Part shown: in pieces, positions 25,064-34,219 of the stretch
Layout: the number at the start of each line of letters is the position of its first letter
Numbering within the stretch: position 1 is the first letter of the stretch
Source: CAZUMW01 sp964621615
GTDB taxonomy: Bacteria; Desulfobacterota; WTBG01; CAIYCZ01; CAIRTM01
DNA: 64,000 bases
Assembly: GCA_964621615.1 (NCBI GenBank)
Contig: CAZUMW010000007.1
Span: forward strand, 62,001 to 126,000
Direction of reading: 5' to 3'
The notes under the pieces: model-generated
The model's input: the letters and a program-made list of their open reading frames with translations, nothing else
Told to the model about the DNA's origin: nothing
The model's database searches: none
Position numbers and translations under genes: made by a program

Positions 25064-26023
25064 TTAAAACCCCTCCTGCGCCAGGTCCTGAAACAGCTTT
25101 TTCTGCCGATCGCTTGCGGGTTTCGGAACATCCACCTTGATACACACGTATTCGTCGCCGCGCCCGGGTTTTTTAAAATTGGGAACCCCCGCCCCTTTTA
25201 TGCGAAGCTTTGTGCCGGGCTGGGTTCCAGCAGGGACCTTAAGGCGCTTTGACCCGTCAAGCGTCGGAACATCGACCGTTGTGCCAAGCGCAGCCTCGCT
25301 GAGCTTTATTTTCTTATCGACGAAGATGTTGTTTTTATCCCTTTTGAAAACCGGGTGCTCCTGAACGCGGATGTTGAAATACAGGTCGCCCCGCGACCCT
25401 CCCAGCGGGCTCTGCCCCCCTTTACCGGAAAGTCGCATTTTCTGGCCGGTATCTATTCCGGGCGGTATTTTCAGCTTTACTCCCTGCTTTTGACCGTCAT
25501 ACATATATTCAACCGTTTTTTCAGCCCCGGAGACCGCCTCCATGAAATCAATGTTCAAATCGATGCTCAGGTCATTGCCTTTCTGCGCATGGGCCTGCTG
25601 CTGGGCGCCGAAGCCGCCACCGCCGCCGAACAGATCATTCACGTCAAAATTTACCGTTGACCGCTTTCCGCCACCGAATCCGGCGCTGCGCCGCCCGCCG
25701 CCGAAAATAAAGCTGAAAATATCATTGCCGAACCCCATTTCGCTGAAAATATCATTTATATTTGACCCGCGGAATATGTCCTCCTGGGAATACCGCTGAT
25801 GGAATCCCGCTGAGCCGAACCTGTCATACTGCTCCCGCTTCTGCTTATCGCTCAGCACCGCGTAGGCTTCGCTTATTTCCTTGAATCGTTCCTCGGCCTT
25901 TTTATCATCAGGGTTTTTATCAGGATGATATTTAAACGCAAGCTTCTTGTACGCTTTTTTTATCTGATCGCCGGTCGCGTTCCTGTCGACACCAAGAACT
26001 TTGTAATAGTCTTTTTCTGCCAT
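25064..26023 (-). CDS. DnaJ/CbpA-type J-domain co-chaperone
   Basis: The 319-residue protein has a J domain (about 4-70) with the catalytic HPD in YHPDKN, then a Gly/Phe-rich segment (about 70-145). Two C-terminal substrate-binding domains follow, starting LSIDLNIDFMEAVSGAEKT and FVDKKIKLSEAALGTT. The zinc-finger domain of true DnaJ is absent, so it is a class B (CbpA/DjlA-like) protein. J proteins stimulate DnaK ATPase. The gene starts 12 bp after the ClpX-like ATPase gene on the same strand, with a GGAGTG site, so the two are translated from one message. No dnaK is near. Confidence 0.93.
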   Translation of the reverse strand: MAEKDYYKVLGVDRNATGDQIKKAYKKLAFKYHPDKNPDDKKAEERFKEISEAYAVLSDKQKREQYDRFGSAGFHQRYSQEDIFRGSNINDIFSEMGFGNDIFSFIFGGGRRSAGFGGGKRSTVNFDVNDLFGGGGGFGAQQQAHAQKGNDLSIDLNIDFMEAVSGAEKTVEYMYDGQKQGVKLKIPPGIDTGQKMRLSGKGGQSPLGGSRGDLYFNIRVQEHPVFKRDKNNIFVDKKIKLSEAALGTTVDVPTLDGSKRLKVPAGTQPGTKLRIKGAGVPNFKKPGRGDEYVCIKVDVPKPASDRQKKLFQDLAQEGF

Positions 26024-26035
26024 TTCTCACACTCC

Positions 26036-27775
26036 TCAGCGGTATGATTCGGTTATCAGGCTGTTCAGAAATCCCTGCGGACTTTCAATGGCTTCACCGG
26101 AAACAGTAAAAACAGACCGGCCGGTGCGGTCCTTTATAAGCTTCAGGCCGTGCTTGTAGTTTTTGAACATATCCTCAAGCAGCGGCAGCACCTCAGTCTC
26201 CTCCATAAGGGCGCGCTCGATAATTTTATTCACAGCGCTGGAATCGAAGGATATTTCAATATCCTCATCCTGTGAAAATGCGCGCTCGAAAATATGTATG
26301 TCAGAGAGAATCTCGCCTGCCCTTTCCAGCACATGCCGGTAATCGAAATACTTTTCCACCGTTGCCGTTACAATCGCCGCGATAAAATCGCTTGCAAGAA
26401 AAAAAGCCCTCGATTCATCCACGCCGTCTTTCAGAGACAGCAGCTTTGTTTCCAGCTGCTTTTTTTCCTCTTCGACACGGCGCCGGTGCAGCTCATACAT
26501 CCGGCTCAAATCGTCGCTGCCAAGTATCTTTTCAAATGCGGCACCGGGATCATCAACCATATCGGGGGTTACCACCAGATAGCGGATATCCGTAGAGGGA
26601 AGCGCTTTCTCAAACTTGAGCAATACTTTCTCAACAACGCTTATAAGACCCCGGGCTCCTGTTTTTTCATCGGCGGCCATTTCAGCAAGTCGGTGCAGTG
26701 CCGCATCTTCAAAGCGGATGTCTATCCCGTAGCTCATAAAATCTTTTTTCTTACTGTTAATAACGCTGCTGTTGGGGCTTTTCAGTATCTCATACAAGTC
26801 ATCGGTAGTGAGCTGCTCAAATGAGGCAATGACCGGCAGCCGGCCTATGAACTCCGACTCAAAGCCGTAGCTGACCAGATCTTCGGCTTTAACCTGCTTA
26901 AAGAGCTCGCCGCCCTTGTTCTTCTGCTTCATCGCGGCTCCAAAGCCAAGGCCCTGCTTGTTTACACGGCGCTCGATAATTTCCTCGAGCTCGGTGAAAG
27001 CGCCGCTTACAATAAACAAAATGTTTCTGGTATTCAGCACCCGCCGCTCGCGCTTTCCGGTTTTGCGGTAGTGCTCAAGGGCCTCCATCTGGGAAACGGG
27101 GTCATGGGCAACTTTAAGGTCAACCTCCGTTTCCTCCATCGGCTTAAGCAGCGCACGCTGCACGCCGGTGCGCGACACATCGGCACCAAGAATATTCTTG
27201 CTGCCGGCTATTTTGTCGATTTCATCGACATATATAATGCCATACTGTGCTCGCTCTATGTCTCCGTCAGCCTCTTTCACCAGATCGCGCACGAGATCTT
27301 CAACATCGCCGCCCACATAGCCGGTTTCGCTGAATTTTGTTGCATCCCCCTTTACAAAAGGCACGCCGAGCTTTTGAGCAATAAGCTTTATCAAATACGT
27401 TTTCCCGACCCCGGTCGGACCGATCATAAGAATATTATTTTTTACATTATCGATCGAACGGGCGGTCTTGTCATAGTTGATTCTGTTAAAATGCGTACAA
27501 ATCTTGGTTGCAAGTATCTCTTTGGCATCATCCTGCTTTACGACATATTCATCCAAATATGCCTCGAGATCCTCGGGCTTCATGGAAAAATCGATCGACG
27601 CTGCTGTTTTCTTCTTTTTTTCAGCTGAATCGCTCTTTTGAGCCCCGGCGTGCTCGGGCACCAGAAAGGGCACCGAAAGACGAACACGGTCTCCATATTT
27701 TTTTGACAGGTAATCGTTGAGCTCTTTTTCAAGCTCACCCGGCTTAGGCACTTTTTCGCTCACCGATACATTCAC
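26036..27775 (-). CDS. ClpX-like AAA+ ATPase without zinc domain, with long C-terminal extension
   Basis: The 579-residue protein has a ClpX-like AAA+ core: Walker A GPTGVGKT (119-126), pore loop GYVGGD (152-157), Walker B IIYVDEIDK (179-187), and LGFGA at 276-280, matching the IGF loop by which ClpX docks on ClpP. The four-cysteine zinc domain of ClpX is replaced by an N-terminal Lys/Glu-rich stretch (1-60). An extra helical region of about 170 residues follows the core (about 405-579). It probably unfolds proteins; ClpP partnership is inferred from the LGF motif. It is paired with a J-protein gene 12 bp downstream. No clpP is in the window. Confidence 0.85.
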   Translation of the reverse strand: MNVSVSEKVPKPGELEKELNDYLSKKYGDRVRLSVPFLVPEHAGAQKSDSAEKKKKTAASIDFSMKPEDLEAYLDEYVVKQDDAKEILATKICTHFNRINYDKTARSIDNVKNNILMIGPTGVGKTYLIKLIAQKLGVPFVKGDATKFSETGYVGGDVEDLVRDLVKEADGDIERAQYGIIYVDEIDKIAGSKNILGADVSRTGVQRALLKPMEETEVDLKVAHDPVSQMEALEHYRKTGKRERRVLNTRNILFIVSGAFTELEEIIERRVNKQGLGFGAAMKQKNKGGELFKQVKAEDLVSYGFESEFIGRLPVIASFEQLTTDDLYEILKSPNSSVINSKKKDFMSYGIDIRFEDAALHRLAEMAADEKTGARGLISVVEKVLLKFEKALPSTDIRYLVVTPDMVDDPGAAFEKILGSDDLSRMYELHRRRVEEEKKQLETKLLSLKDGVDESRAFFLASDFIAAIVTATVEKYFDYRHVLERAGEILSDIHIFERAFSQDEDIEISFDSSAVNKIIERALMEETEVLPLLEDMFKNYKHGLKLIKDRTGRSVFTVSGEAIESPQGFLNSLITESYR

Positions 27776-28197
27776 TCCTTTTGTTTTTTGTAAAAACAGA
27801 TTACATGATCCATATTTCCGGTTGTCTATGCCCCGGATTTATTTAAAAAAGTAACCACTAAATGGTAATTGTCAAATACCATCTTAATGATCTTAATGCT
27901 TGATTTGGCAGGCCTGTTTTGATATAAGATTGTGTTAACCTCACAATCCTGAGATTTCCGGGCTATGGTTTGGCTGAAACATGCCCTTTGGGACTGCTTG
28001 GAAAATGCTCATGTGAAAAGCGCGCCGAATCGTAAGGAGTCCACGGCCGGGAGCTGCGAGCGGAGTATCTTTTTTGTACGTCACAATGACCGATGATGAG
28101 CTCAAGGCAGAAATTGAGTATTTTCCAACCGCCTGGCCATATCTATAGTGTATAATATTTTTTTTAAATACGCGACAGCACACACAAGGAAAATCAT

Positions 28198-28296
28198 ATG
28201 GCACGATCAAAAAGAAAGCGCATCAGAAAACGACACATGCAGGATGTCAAGCTGAAAAAAAGAAAAGAGCGGAAAAAACAGCAGGAAAGCAGCTAA
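28198..28296 (+). CDS. Tiny highly basic protein, unknown
   Basis: A 32-residue frame (MARSKRKRIRKRHMQDVKLK and then KKRKERKKQQESS) has 17 basic residues. It is preceded by AAGGA 7 bp before the ATG and by a TATAAT (28153-28158) about 40 bp upstream. Size and charge resemble very small ribosome-associated proteins, but no family match is certain. The gaps around it (27776-28197 and 28297-28471) hold no other gene that I can see. Confidence 0.45.
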   Translation: MARSKRKRIRKRHMQDVKLKKRKERKKQQESS

Positions 28297-28471
28297 GCGG
28301 CCTGGAGCCGGCCAGCCTGCGGCTGCGGTTGTACTTGGCGCCCTTCGGAGCGTGTTGATGCTTTCGCCCCAGGGAGGAGGGCTTGATTCATCCGCAAGGA
28401 GGCCTCTCCGGGGCACGTGAATAACGCGACATAACAGCGCTGTCATGCGCCCGGGGTCCCGAACGCGGTGC

Positions 28472-29182
28472 TCAGTCCTTTTCACACAGCGCCGAAACTT
28501 TAGTCCGGGCAAATTCCACAAACGTCGCAGAAGGAAACATATCAACATAGTCTTCATAGTACTGGCATGCCCTGTCAGTCTCACCCAGCTGCTCCAGGCA
28601 TCGCGCGCAGCTGATCAATCCGGAAGCAGCTGCAATATCAGATTGATTCTCCCGTGCTTTTTCAAACCATTTAAGAGCTTCCCGGTACTGTTCCTGCTCC
28701 TCATAGATATAGCCGAGATTCTCCTGTGCCATCGGCTTCATGCCGGAAAGCACTTCAGGCGCATCGCTCAGAAAGCCCTCTAACAATTTCACCGCTTCAT
28801 CATACTGGCCGAGCCGGTAGCTGCAGGTTCCCGCATACATGCGGGAAGCAACGCCTGCGCGCGTGTCAGGATATTTGTCAATTATTGCATTAAATGACGC
28901 CAGGGCTCTTTGATATACTTTTGAGCTGTTGTCTGACGCTGCATTCGCGCCTCCGGACATGAAATTAAGCGTTGCCGCAAACAGCGAATGAGCTTTCTGC
29001 TCTTTCCGGCTGTCCTGAATATTCCACCACACAACAGCTGCGGCTGCAATACACACAACAAGCAGTATCGCACCGAGCTGACGGATATTGTCCTCAATAA
29101 AGGGCCGCAAACGGTTCAACTGCTCCATCATCGGATTGGCAGAAAAACCCTCTGTGCTTTTTTTCCCTTTTTTCACAGCCAT
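28472..29182 (-). CDS. Membrane-anchored TPR protein (YfgM-like)
   Basis: The 236-residue protein has a cytoplasmic basic N-terminus, one membrane helix (about 36-54, GAILLVVCIAAAAVVWWNI) and a periplasmic TPR array (about 65-225). The layout matches the YfgM family, which links the Sec translocon to periplasmic chaperones in enterobacteria; the same role here is inferred. It is the last gene of a minus-strand run with cimA and the ComEA-like gene, 46 bp behind the latter. A GGAGAGCGAGG region precedes the ATG. Confidence 0.8.
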   Translation of the reverse strand: MAVKKGKKSTEGFSANPMMEQLNRLRPFIEDNIRQLGAILLVVCIAAAAVVWWNIQDSRKEQKAHSLFAATLNFMSGGANAASDNSSKVYQRALASFNAIIDKYPDTRAGVASRMYAGTCSYRLGQYDEAVKLLEGFLSDAPEVLSGMKPMAQENLGYIYEEQEQYREALKWFEKARENQSDIAAASGLISCARCLEQLGETDRACQYYEDYVDMFPSATFVEFARTKVSALCEKD

Positions 29183-29228
29183 ATCCTCGCTCTCCTTACC
29201 GCCCGGGGCGGTGATAATTGATCACAGG

Positions 29229-29819
29229 TTAATGAGTATTCAGGTGTGTTTCTCCAGCGCGCAGCACAGGCGCGTACATCACGCTCGGGTCAGCCGACAA
29301 ATACTGCTTGAGCAGCTTTAGCCGCTGAGCGCCGATCCCCCTGACAGCCATAAGCTCGTCAATGGTGCGAATACCCCCGCGCGAGTCCCGGAAGGCAATT
29401 ATCCGCTCGGCGGTGCGCATGCCGATTCCCGGAATACAGGTAAGGCCCTCGGCACAGACGGAATTGACAGGCAGCGGGAGGTAAAAAACCATCCGTGCCT
29501 GAGCGCTTATTTCTCCTATGGTAACCTTGTCGCCGAATGTGACGCTGCTCCCGGTTCGAACAGGTGATTCAGCATACAAAGCGCCCGGCGAGCGGTCAAG
29601 GGGAGTTCCGGCTGCATCAGCAAGCTGCTTAACGGTTTTCTGCTCGCCGAAGCAGTAAAAGCCGGGCCGAAGAACATCCCCTCCTATTTTATACACAAAC
29701 GGCTTCGGCTGCTCCGTGCAGCAGCTCTGTGTTCCTGCTGCCTGCATGGCACTTCGAGCAAACAGCACACACAGAAGCAGGCATAATATCACAATTTGGC
29801 GAATATTGTACAGAGGCAT
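29229..29819 (-). CDS. ComEA-like secreted helix-hairpin-helix protein
   Basis: The 196-residue protein has a signal peptide or anchor (about 1-27) and an SLBB/Y-domain-like region (YKIGGDVLRPGFY). The C-terminal helix-hairpin-helix pair reads GLTCIPGIGMRTAERIIAFR and DELMAVRGIGAQRLKLLKQY. ComEA binds incoming DNA in the periplasm for natural transformation, and this protein has the right domain order and slightly longer tail. No other competence gene is in the window. It starts 14 bp after cimA stops. Confidence 0.82.
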   Translation of the reverse strand: MPLYNIRQIVILCLLLCVLFARSAMQAAGTQSCCTEQPKPFVYKIGGDVLRPGFYCFGEQKTVKQLADAAGTPLDRSPGALYAESPVRTGSSVTFGDKVTIGEISAQARMVFYLPLPVNSVCAEGLTCIPGIGMRTAERIIAFRDSRGGIRTIDELMAVRGIGAQRLKLLKQYLSADPSVMYAPVLRAGETHLNTH

Positions 29820-29833
29820 TTTTAACCGGGGGG

Positions 29834-31417
29834 CTAGTGCGCTGCCGCCGGGTCCTTTTCATCCTTAAGCAGCTTATAGGTTATGCTGTCGGTGATCGCC
29901 TGCCAGCTGGCCTCGATAATATTTTCCGAAACGCCGACGGTCCCCCATTTGTCCTTTTTGTCGCCTGATTCAACAAGAACCCTGACGCGCGATCCGGTAC
30001 CCCTGCCGGCGGAAAAAACCCGCACCTTGTAGTCAATCAAGGACACATCCTTCAGCGTGGGATAGAATTTTTCAAGCCCCTTTCTCAAGGCGGTATCCAG
30101 CGCGTTCACGGGCCCGTTGCCCACGGCGGCTGTATGCTCTGTTTTGCCGCCGACGCGCACCATAATCGTCGCCTCTGCCTCCGGCTCGTTTTCCTCCCGT
30201 TTTTCGATAATTACCCGAAAGCCGACAAGTTCATAATAGCGCTTCCGTATGCCAAGCGCCTTCTGCATCCGCAGCTGAAACGACGCCTCGGCCCCTTCAA
30301 ACTGAAAACCCTGGCGCTCCAGCTGTTTCAGCTCAGCAAGAATTTCCTGTACCAGCGGTTCGTGGCTGGAAATATCAATGCCGAACTCCCGCGCCTTCTG
30401 GAGAATGTTCTGCCTTCCCGATTGATCGGATACAAGTATGCGCTGCATATTGCCGACGCGCTCAGGTGGAATATGCTCATATGTGTCGGGACGCTTCTTA
30501 ACAGCGCTCACATGCACACCGGCCTTGTGGGCAAATGCGCTGGTGCCGACAAACGGCTGATGCTTGCTGGGAGCCATGTTGGCCAGCTCGGTTACAAACC
30601 GGGATGCTTCTGAAAGCTTCAGGAGCTGCTCATCTGTTATGCACTGTATCCCCATTTTAAGCTGCAGGTTGGGGATAATTGAACACAGGTCGGCGTTGCC
30701 GCACCGCTCGCCGTAGCCGTTCATTGCGCCCTGGACCTGCCTGCACCCGTTTTGCACGGCGGCGATGGTATTGGCGACTGCAACATCGCTGTCATTGTGG
30801 CAGTGTATGCCAAGCGTGACACCGGCTGCCTCTCGTACTGAGCCGACGATGTCAGCAACTTCAAACGGCATGGTTCCGCCGTTTGTATCGCACAGAACCA
30901 GCCCGTCAGCGCCTGCGCCCGCCGCGCTGATCAGAACCCGGCGCGCATACTCCGGATTCGCCTTGAACCCGTCAAAAAAGTGCTCGGCGTCAAAAAACAC
31001 CGTGGGCACTTTCGACTTCAGATAGCGTATCGACTCCTCAATGAGCTCGAGATTTTTTTCCAGGGTCGTCTTGAGCACTTCCGTCACGTGAATATCCCAC
31101 GATTTGCCGAATATGGTCACCGCATCGGTCTGTGCGTGCACCAGGTCATGTATGTTTTTGTCGCGATCAACGGCAGCTCCCGGCTTAGCGGTGCTCCCGA
31201 AAGCCACAACGCTAGCGTTTTTAAGGCTGTAGGATGATATTTCTTTGAAATAATGAAAATCTTTCGGATTGGAGGACGGCCAGCCCCCTTCGATGTACCG
31301 AACGCCCAGATTATCCAGCTTCATGGTAATACGCAGCTTGTCCTCAAGAGAAAACGCTATATCCTCAGCCTGGCTTCCCTCTCTCAGCGTTGTGTCATAT
31401 ATCTGTATGGATTCCAT
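29834..31417 (-). CDS. cimA: (R)-citramalate synthase
   Basis: The 527-residue enzyme condenses pyruvate and acetyl-CoA to citramalate, the first step of the threonine-independent isoleucine route. It has the HMGL-like TIM barrel with YDTTLREGSQAED, HCHNDSDVAVANT and NGYGERCGNADL, and a C-terminal LeuA dimer/allosteric domain (about 390-510) ending near RVRVLVESGDKKDKWGTVGVS. It is closer to the long CimA/2-isopropylmalate-type CimA group than to LeuA. The ATG at 31417 is chosen over TTG 31432 because GGAAGGG lies between them. The leader 31418 onwards has hairpins but no recognised T-box. Confidence 0.92.
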   Translation of the reverse strand: MESIQIYDTTLREGSQAEDIAFSLEDKLRITMKLDNLGVRYIEGGWPSSNPKDFHYFKEISSYSLKNASVVAFGSTAKPGAAVDRDKNIHDLVHAQTDAVTIFGKSWDIHVTEVLKTTLEKNLELIEESIRYLKSKVPTVFFDAEHFFDGFKANPEYARRVLISAAGAGADGLVLCDTNGGTMPFEVADIVGSVREAAGVTLGIHCHNDSDVAVANTIAAVQNGCRQVQGAMNGYGERCGNADLCSIIPNLQLKMGIQCITDEQLLKLSEASRFVTELANMAPSKHQPFVGTSAFAHKAGVHVSAVKKRPDTYEHIPPERVGNMQRILVSDQSGRQNILQKAREFGIDISSHEPLVQEILAELKQLERQGFQFEGAEASFQLRMQKALGIRKRYYELVGFRVIIEKREENEPEAEATIMVRVGGKTEHTAAVGNGPVNALDTALRKGLEKFYPTLKDVSLIDYKVRVFSAGRGTGSRVRVLVESGDKKDKWGTVGVSENIIEASWQAITDSITYKLLKDEKDPAAAH

Positions 31418-31469
31418 AGGCCCTTCCAGCAAAGCTGTGGTGTGAACGGCTCAGCAATTAGTTGTTGCC

Positions 31470-31487
31470 GGGGCTTTGCAGAGCCCC
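31470..31487. other. Hairpin in the cimA leader
   Basis: GGGGCT-N6-AGCCCC lies about 55 bp upstream of the cimA start. No T-run follows, so it is not a standard terminator; an attenuator role is speculation. Confidence 0.35.
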
Positions 31488-31571
31488 GCTCAAAGCGGCT
31501 GCAAAAACAAATCGCTCAAATCAGGTATGTATATATAAAAACCGGGTTCCCGTTTTAACGGAATTGAACTA

Positions 31572-31616
31572 CCACCGGCTACAAGCCGGTGGATTCAGTT
31601 TTCCCGACGTGTCGGG
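31572..31616. repeat. Pair of hairpins resembling an IS200/IS605-type end
   Basis: CCACCGGCT-ACA-AGCCGGTGG (31572-31592) is followed by CCCGAC-GT-GTCGGG (31603-31616). A third arm pair TCCCGA...TCGGGGA lies at about 31709-31730. Such consecutive hairpins are often left behind by IS200/IS605 elements. No transposase or tnpB frame is present, so this is at best a remnant. Confidence 0.35.
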
Positions 31617-31795
31617 ACTAAAGGAAAAACACATAACTACAAAAATTCTCCTGAGGGTAAGCACCCTATACGAACAGCACGTTCTGAGCCAATAATCATT
31701 CTTCGCCTATCGAAGATCCCGACGGTATATCGGGGAAGGCGAGGGTTTTAAACCCCGAAGGAGACAATAACCCATCGGGGAATCCTGTTCTTACT

Positions 31796-31895
31796 GTCAT
31801 CCCCGCCCCGGCTGCGAGGCAGTGCGTCAATGGTATTGTTCAATCGTTTAAAAAAAATTCCGGATCCGGCGGATAAGAGGCCGTGTCATAATTCA
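31796..31895. repeat. Dispersed repeat, second copy of the GTCATCCCCG / GTGTC family
   Basis: GTCATCCCCGCCCCG at 31796 and GCCGTGTCATAATTC at 31880 occur in the same order as the pair at 5629 and 5754, including a shared run of A residues and GGCGGATAA in between. The closing inverted repeat seen at 5883 is not clear here. Confidence 0.5.
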
Positions 31896-31960
31896 TGGAT
31901 AATCCGGTAGCCGCCGGCTTTCGCCTGCGCAGCATATTGCAATATCCAAACAGCCACAAA

Positions 31961-31978
31961 CGCACGCTGAAGCGTGCG
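31961..31978. repeat. 8-bp perfect hairpin, REP-like
   Basis: CGCACGCT-GA-AGCGTGCG, about 130 bp after the tsaE stop. It may close the tsaE transcript, though no T-run follows. The gap 31418-32112 holds only hairpins and repeats. Confidence 0.4.
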
Positions 31979-32112
31979 GCTGCAGCGAAGCTAAAAAACA
32001 CATTGCGGCACAGCCTTTATCCGCGGCACCCTACCCATATCCTCCGGAGCGCCCGAACAAGCCCTGCGATAGCTCAGAATAACAGCACACCGTCAGCGCC
32101 ACCCAACAGTGC

Positions 32113-32628
32113 TCAAGGCATACAATCTTCTGCAAGACGGCTCAGAACAGCATTGGCATGGTCGCCGGTACCGGTAAACACAAGGCGTCGCCCTGATTCG
32201 CTCATATAGCCGATAGCGACGTCAATGCGGTCAGGCGGAAGCGATCCGCTGATTTTTTCAGACCATTCGACAATCGTTATGCCGTCCCCGTCAGTATACT
32301 CCTCGAAACCGATGTTTTCAAGATCGCCAGGGCCGGCAAGGCGGTACGCATCACAGTGATACACCGGAACCCTGCCGGCATATTCATTGATAATGGTAAA
32401 GGTCGGGCTGGTGACGTCATGCTCATTCACCCCGCTGCAGCCCCGGGCCACGCCCTTTACAAACCACGTCTTTCCCGCCCCCAGCTCGCCGGTAAGCCCG
32501 ACCACATCGCCTGAAACGAGCAGGCTCCCTAAGGCAGCGCCGATGCGCATGGTTTCCTCAGGGCTTTCCGAATAATACTCAAAGTCCACTAAAGCACCTA
32601 TTCCGGACAAGCCGATAATGCTGCCCAT
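32113..32628 (-). CDS. tsaE: tRNA threonylcarbamoyladenosine biosynthesis ATPase TsaE
   Basis: This protein of about 171 residues is the ATPase that activates the TsaB-TsaD complex for t6A synthesis. It has P-loop GELGAGKT, the switch region TSPTFTIINEY, HCDAYRL, GFEEY and VEWSEK, all typical. The start is uncertain: ATG 32628 is used, but GTG 32589 (AGGTG upstream) gives the family's usual short N-terminus. It follows nnr by about 20 bp on the same strand, as is frequent in deltaproteobacteria and other bacteria. Confidence 0.93.
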   Translation of the reverse strand: MGSIIGLSGIGALVDFEYYSESPEETMRIGAALGSLLVSGDVVGLTGELGAGKTWFVKGVARGCSGVNEHDVTSPTFTIINEYAGRVPVYHCDAYRLAGPGDLENIGFEEYTDGDGITIVEWSEKISGSLPPDRIDVAIGYMSESGRRLVFTGTGDHANAVLSRLAEDCMP

Positions 32629-32647
32629 GAAAAACACAGCGTAAACA

Positions 32648-34207
32648 TTATGTTACCTGCACAAAATCACGCAGCGCACGGGGCAGCCGATCGATAATAT
32701 CGGTTGCCAGTATCCCCATGGAAGCACCGTCTGCAGCGATCCGGTCACCGATACGGCCATGCACAAAAACCGAGAGCTGTGCGCTCTCCAGCAGAGGGAC
32801 CCCCTGCGCAGCAAGGCCGGCGATCATACCGGTAAGCACATCGCCCATCCCGCCGCTTGCCATCCCCGGGTTGCCGGTTGTGTTTATATACACTCCCCCG
32901 CCGGGATCGGCTATAACGGTCGCCGCGCCTTTCAGCACCACAATCACCCCGTGATCCGCAGAAAAGGTTCGGGCTGCAGCGATACGGTCACGCTGAACAT
33001 CTGCAATTGTCGCGCCCATCAGCCTGGCCATTTCGCCCGGATGGGGGGTGAGCACAGCAGGGACGCCGATGCGCCGCAAAACCGAAGTGTCCCGCGCCAG
33101 AATATTGAGCCCGTCGGCATCCACAACAAGCGGAGCCCCTGCGTCTTTGAGCAGAGAGAAAAAAAACTCGACGGTGTCTGCATGCTGAGAAAGCCCCGGC
33201 CCGACAGCGATAACCGACTTGCCCGCAATCAGCGATCGCACCGCCTCCCGCGAGGCCGGGGACAATATTCCTTTGCCGCTGTCAGGGACAGGCTCAGTCA
33301 TTGCCTCTGTGAGCTGTGCTTCAAAAACGCAATTCAGCGACTCCGGCACGCCGAGCGTAACCAGCCCTGCCCCCGCTCTCATGGCAGCCCGCGCCGTCAT
33401 GATACCCGCCCCTGTCTTTCCAGGAGACCCTGCCAGAACGCACACATGGCCGTATGTGCCCTTGTGAGAATCAGGGCGTCGCCCGGGAATCACCAAGCCG
33501 AAAAAGCCGTCGCACAGAACATGCTCATTGCAGCTTTCCTGCTCAATAAAGCAGCGGGGAATGCCGATATCGATAACCTCCCGCCTGCCGGCGGCCGATG
33601 CTCCGGGATACACATACAATCCCCGCTTCGGCAAGCCGTAGGTGCAGGTCAGATCAGCGTTCACGGCTGCTCCAAGAATTCTGCCGCTCGTGGCATCAAG
33701 CCCTGAAGGAACATCAACGCTCACCACTGCCGGTCCCTGAAGCGCGTTTACATCCTCAATAATGCGGCGGTACAGCCCCGACACCTCTGAGGACAGGCCG
33801 GTTCCGAGCATAGCGTCGACGATAATGCCGGCATGAACAACTTCGCTGCGGGCATCCTGCCAGCCCTGCTCGCTTTCAACCGTTCGCACCTGCCCTCCAA
33901 CAGCCCTGAACGCGTCAAGGTTAATCTTTGCATCGCCATGAACACGGTCGATTGAGGACAGAAGAAAAACGCTGACCTGCCGCCCCTCATTAAAAAAATA
34001 TCGGGCGATCACAAAGCCGTCTCCCCCGTTGTTTCCTCTGCCGCAGAGTATAACGACGCGCTTACCGGCTGGCTGCGGAAAATATGTCCGAATGTGCTCA
34101 GCGGTACCCCTTCCCGCATTCTCCATCAGCACGCAGCCCGGTATGCCGGCCTCGTTAATGGTCCGGCTGTCAAGACGCTTCATCTGCTCAGCAGTAACGA
34201 TCCGCAT
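32648..34207 (-). CDS. nnr: Bifunctional NAD(P)H-hydrate epimerase/dehydratase
   Basis: The 519-residue protein repairs hydrated NAD(P)H. The N-terminal epimerase (YjeF_N, about 1-215) has LCGRGNNGGDGFVIARY and VDVPSGLDATSG. The C-terminal ADP-dependent dehydratase (about 230-510) has GSPGKTGAGIM, VVDADGLNIL, LTPHPGEMARL, VLKGAATVIADP and GNPGMASGGMGDVLTG. Both active-site sets are present. AAAGGAGG precedes the ATG. It lies 12 bp after pdxJ in a minus-strand housekeeping run; acpS, often found between these genes, is absent. Confidence 0.95.
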   Translation of the reverse strand: MRIVTAEQMKRLDSRTINEAGIPGCVLMENAGRGTAEHIRTYFPQPAGKRVVILCGRGNNGGDGFVIARYFFNEGRQVSVFLLSSIDRVHGDAKINLDAFRAVGGQVRTVESEQGWQDARSEVVHAGIIVDAMLGTGLSSEVSGLYRRIIEDVNALQGPAVVSVDVPSGLDATSGRILGAAVNADLTCTYGLPKRGLYVYPGASAAGRREVIDIGIPRCFIEQESCNEHVLCDGFFGLVIPGRRPDSHKGTYGHVCVLAGSPGKTGAGIMTARAAMRAGAGLVTLGVPESLNCVFEAQLTEAMTEPVPDSGKGILSPASREAVRSLIAGKSVIAVGPGLSQHADTVEFFFSLLKDAGAPLVVDADGLNILARDTSVLRRIGVPAVLTPHPGEMARLMGATIADVQRDRIAAARTFSADHGVIVVLKGAATVIADPGGGVYINTTGNPGMASGGMGDVLTGMIAGLAAQGVPLLESAQLSVFVHGRIGDRIAADGASMGILATDIIDRLPRALRDFVQVT

Positions 34208-34219
34208 CGGTGCCTCCTT

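Noticed and set aside
29550..29580. GGTTCGAAC stretch resembling a tRNA T-arm
   Set aside because: It lies within the ComEA-like gene, with no acceptor or anticodon stems around it. No tRNA was found in the window.
31418..31560. T-box or other riboswitch in the cimA leader
   Set aside because: No T-box sequence, specifier loop or known riboswitch core could be seen, only a short GC hairpin.
31895..32209. 104-codon plus-strand frame overlapping the end of tsaE
   Set aside because: It covers a REP-like hairpin and the tsaE C-terminus, is low in complexity and has no ribosome-binding site.
32759..33706. 315-codon plus-strand frame over nnr
   Set aside because: Antisense shadow of the NAD(P)H-hydrate repair gene, whose motifs are complete.
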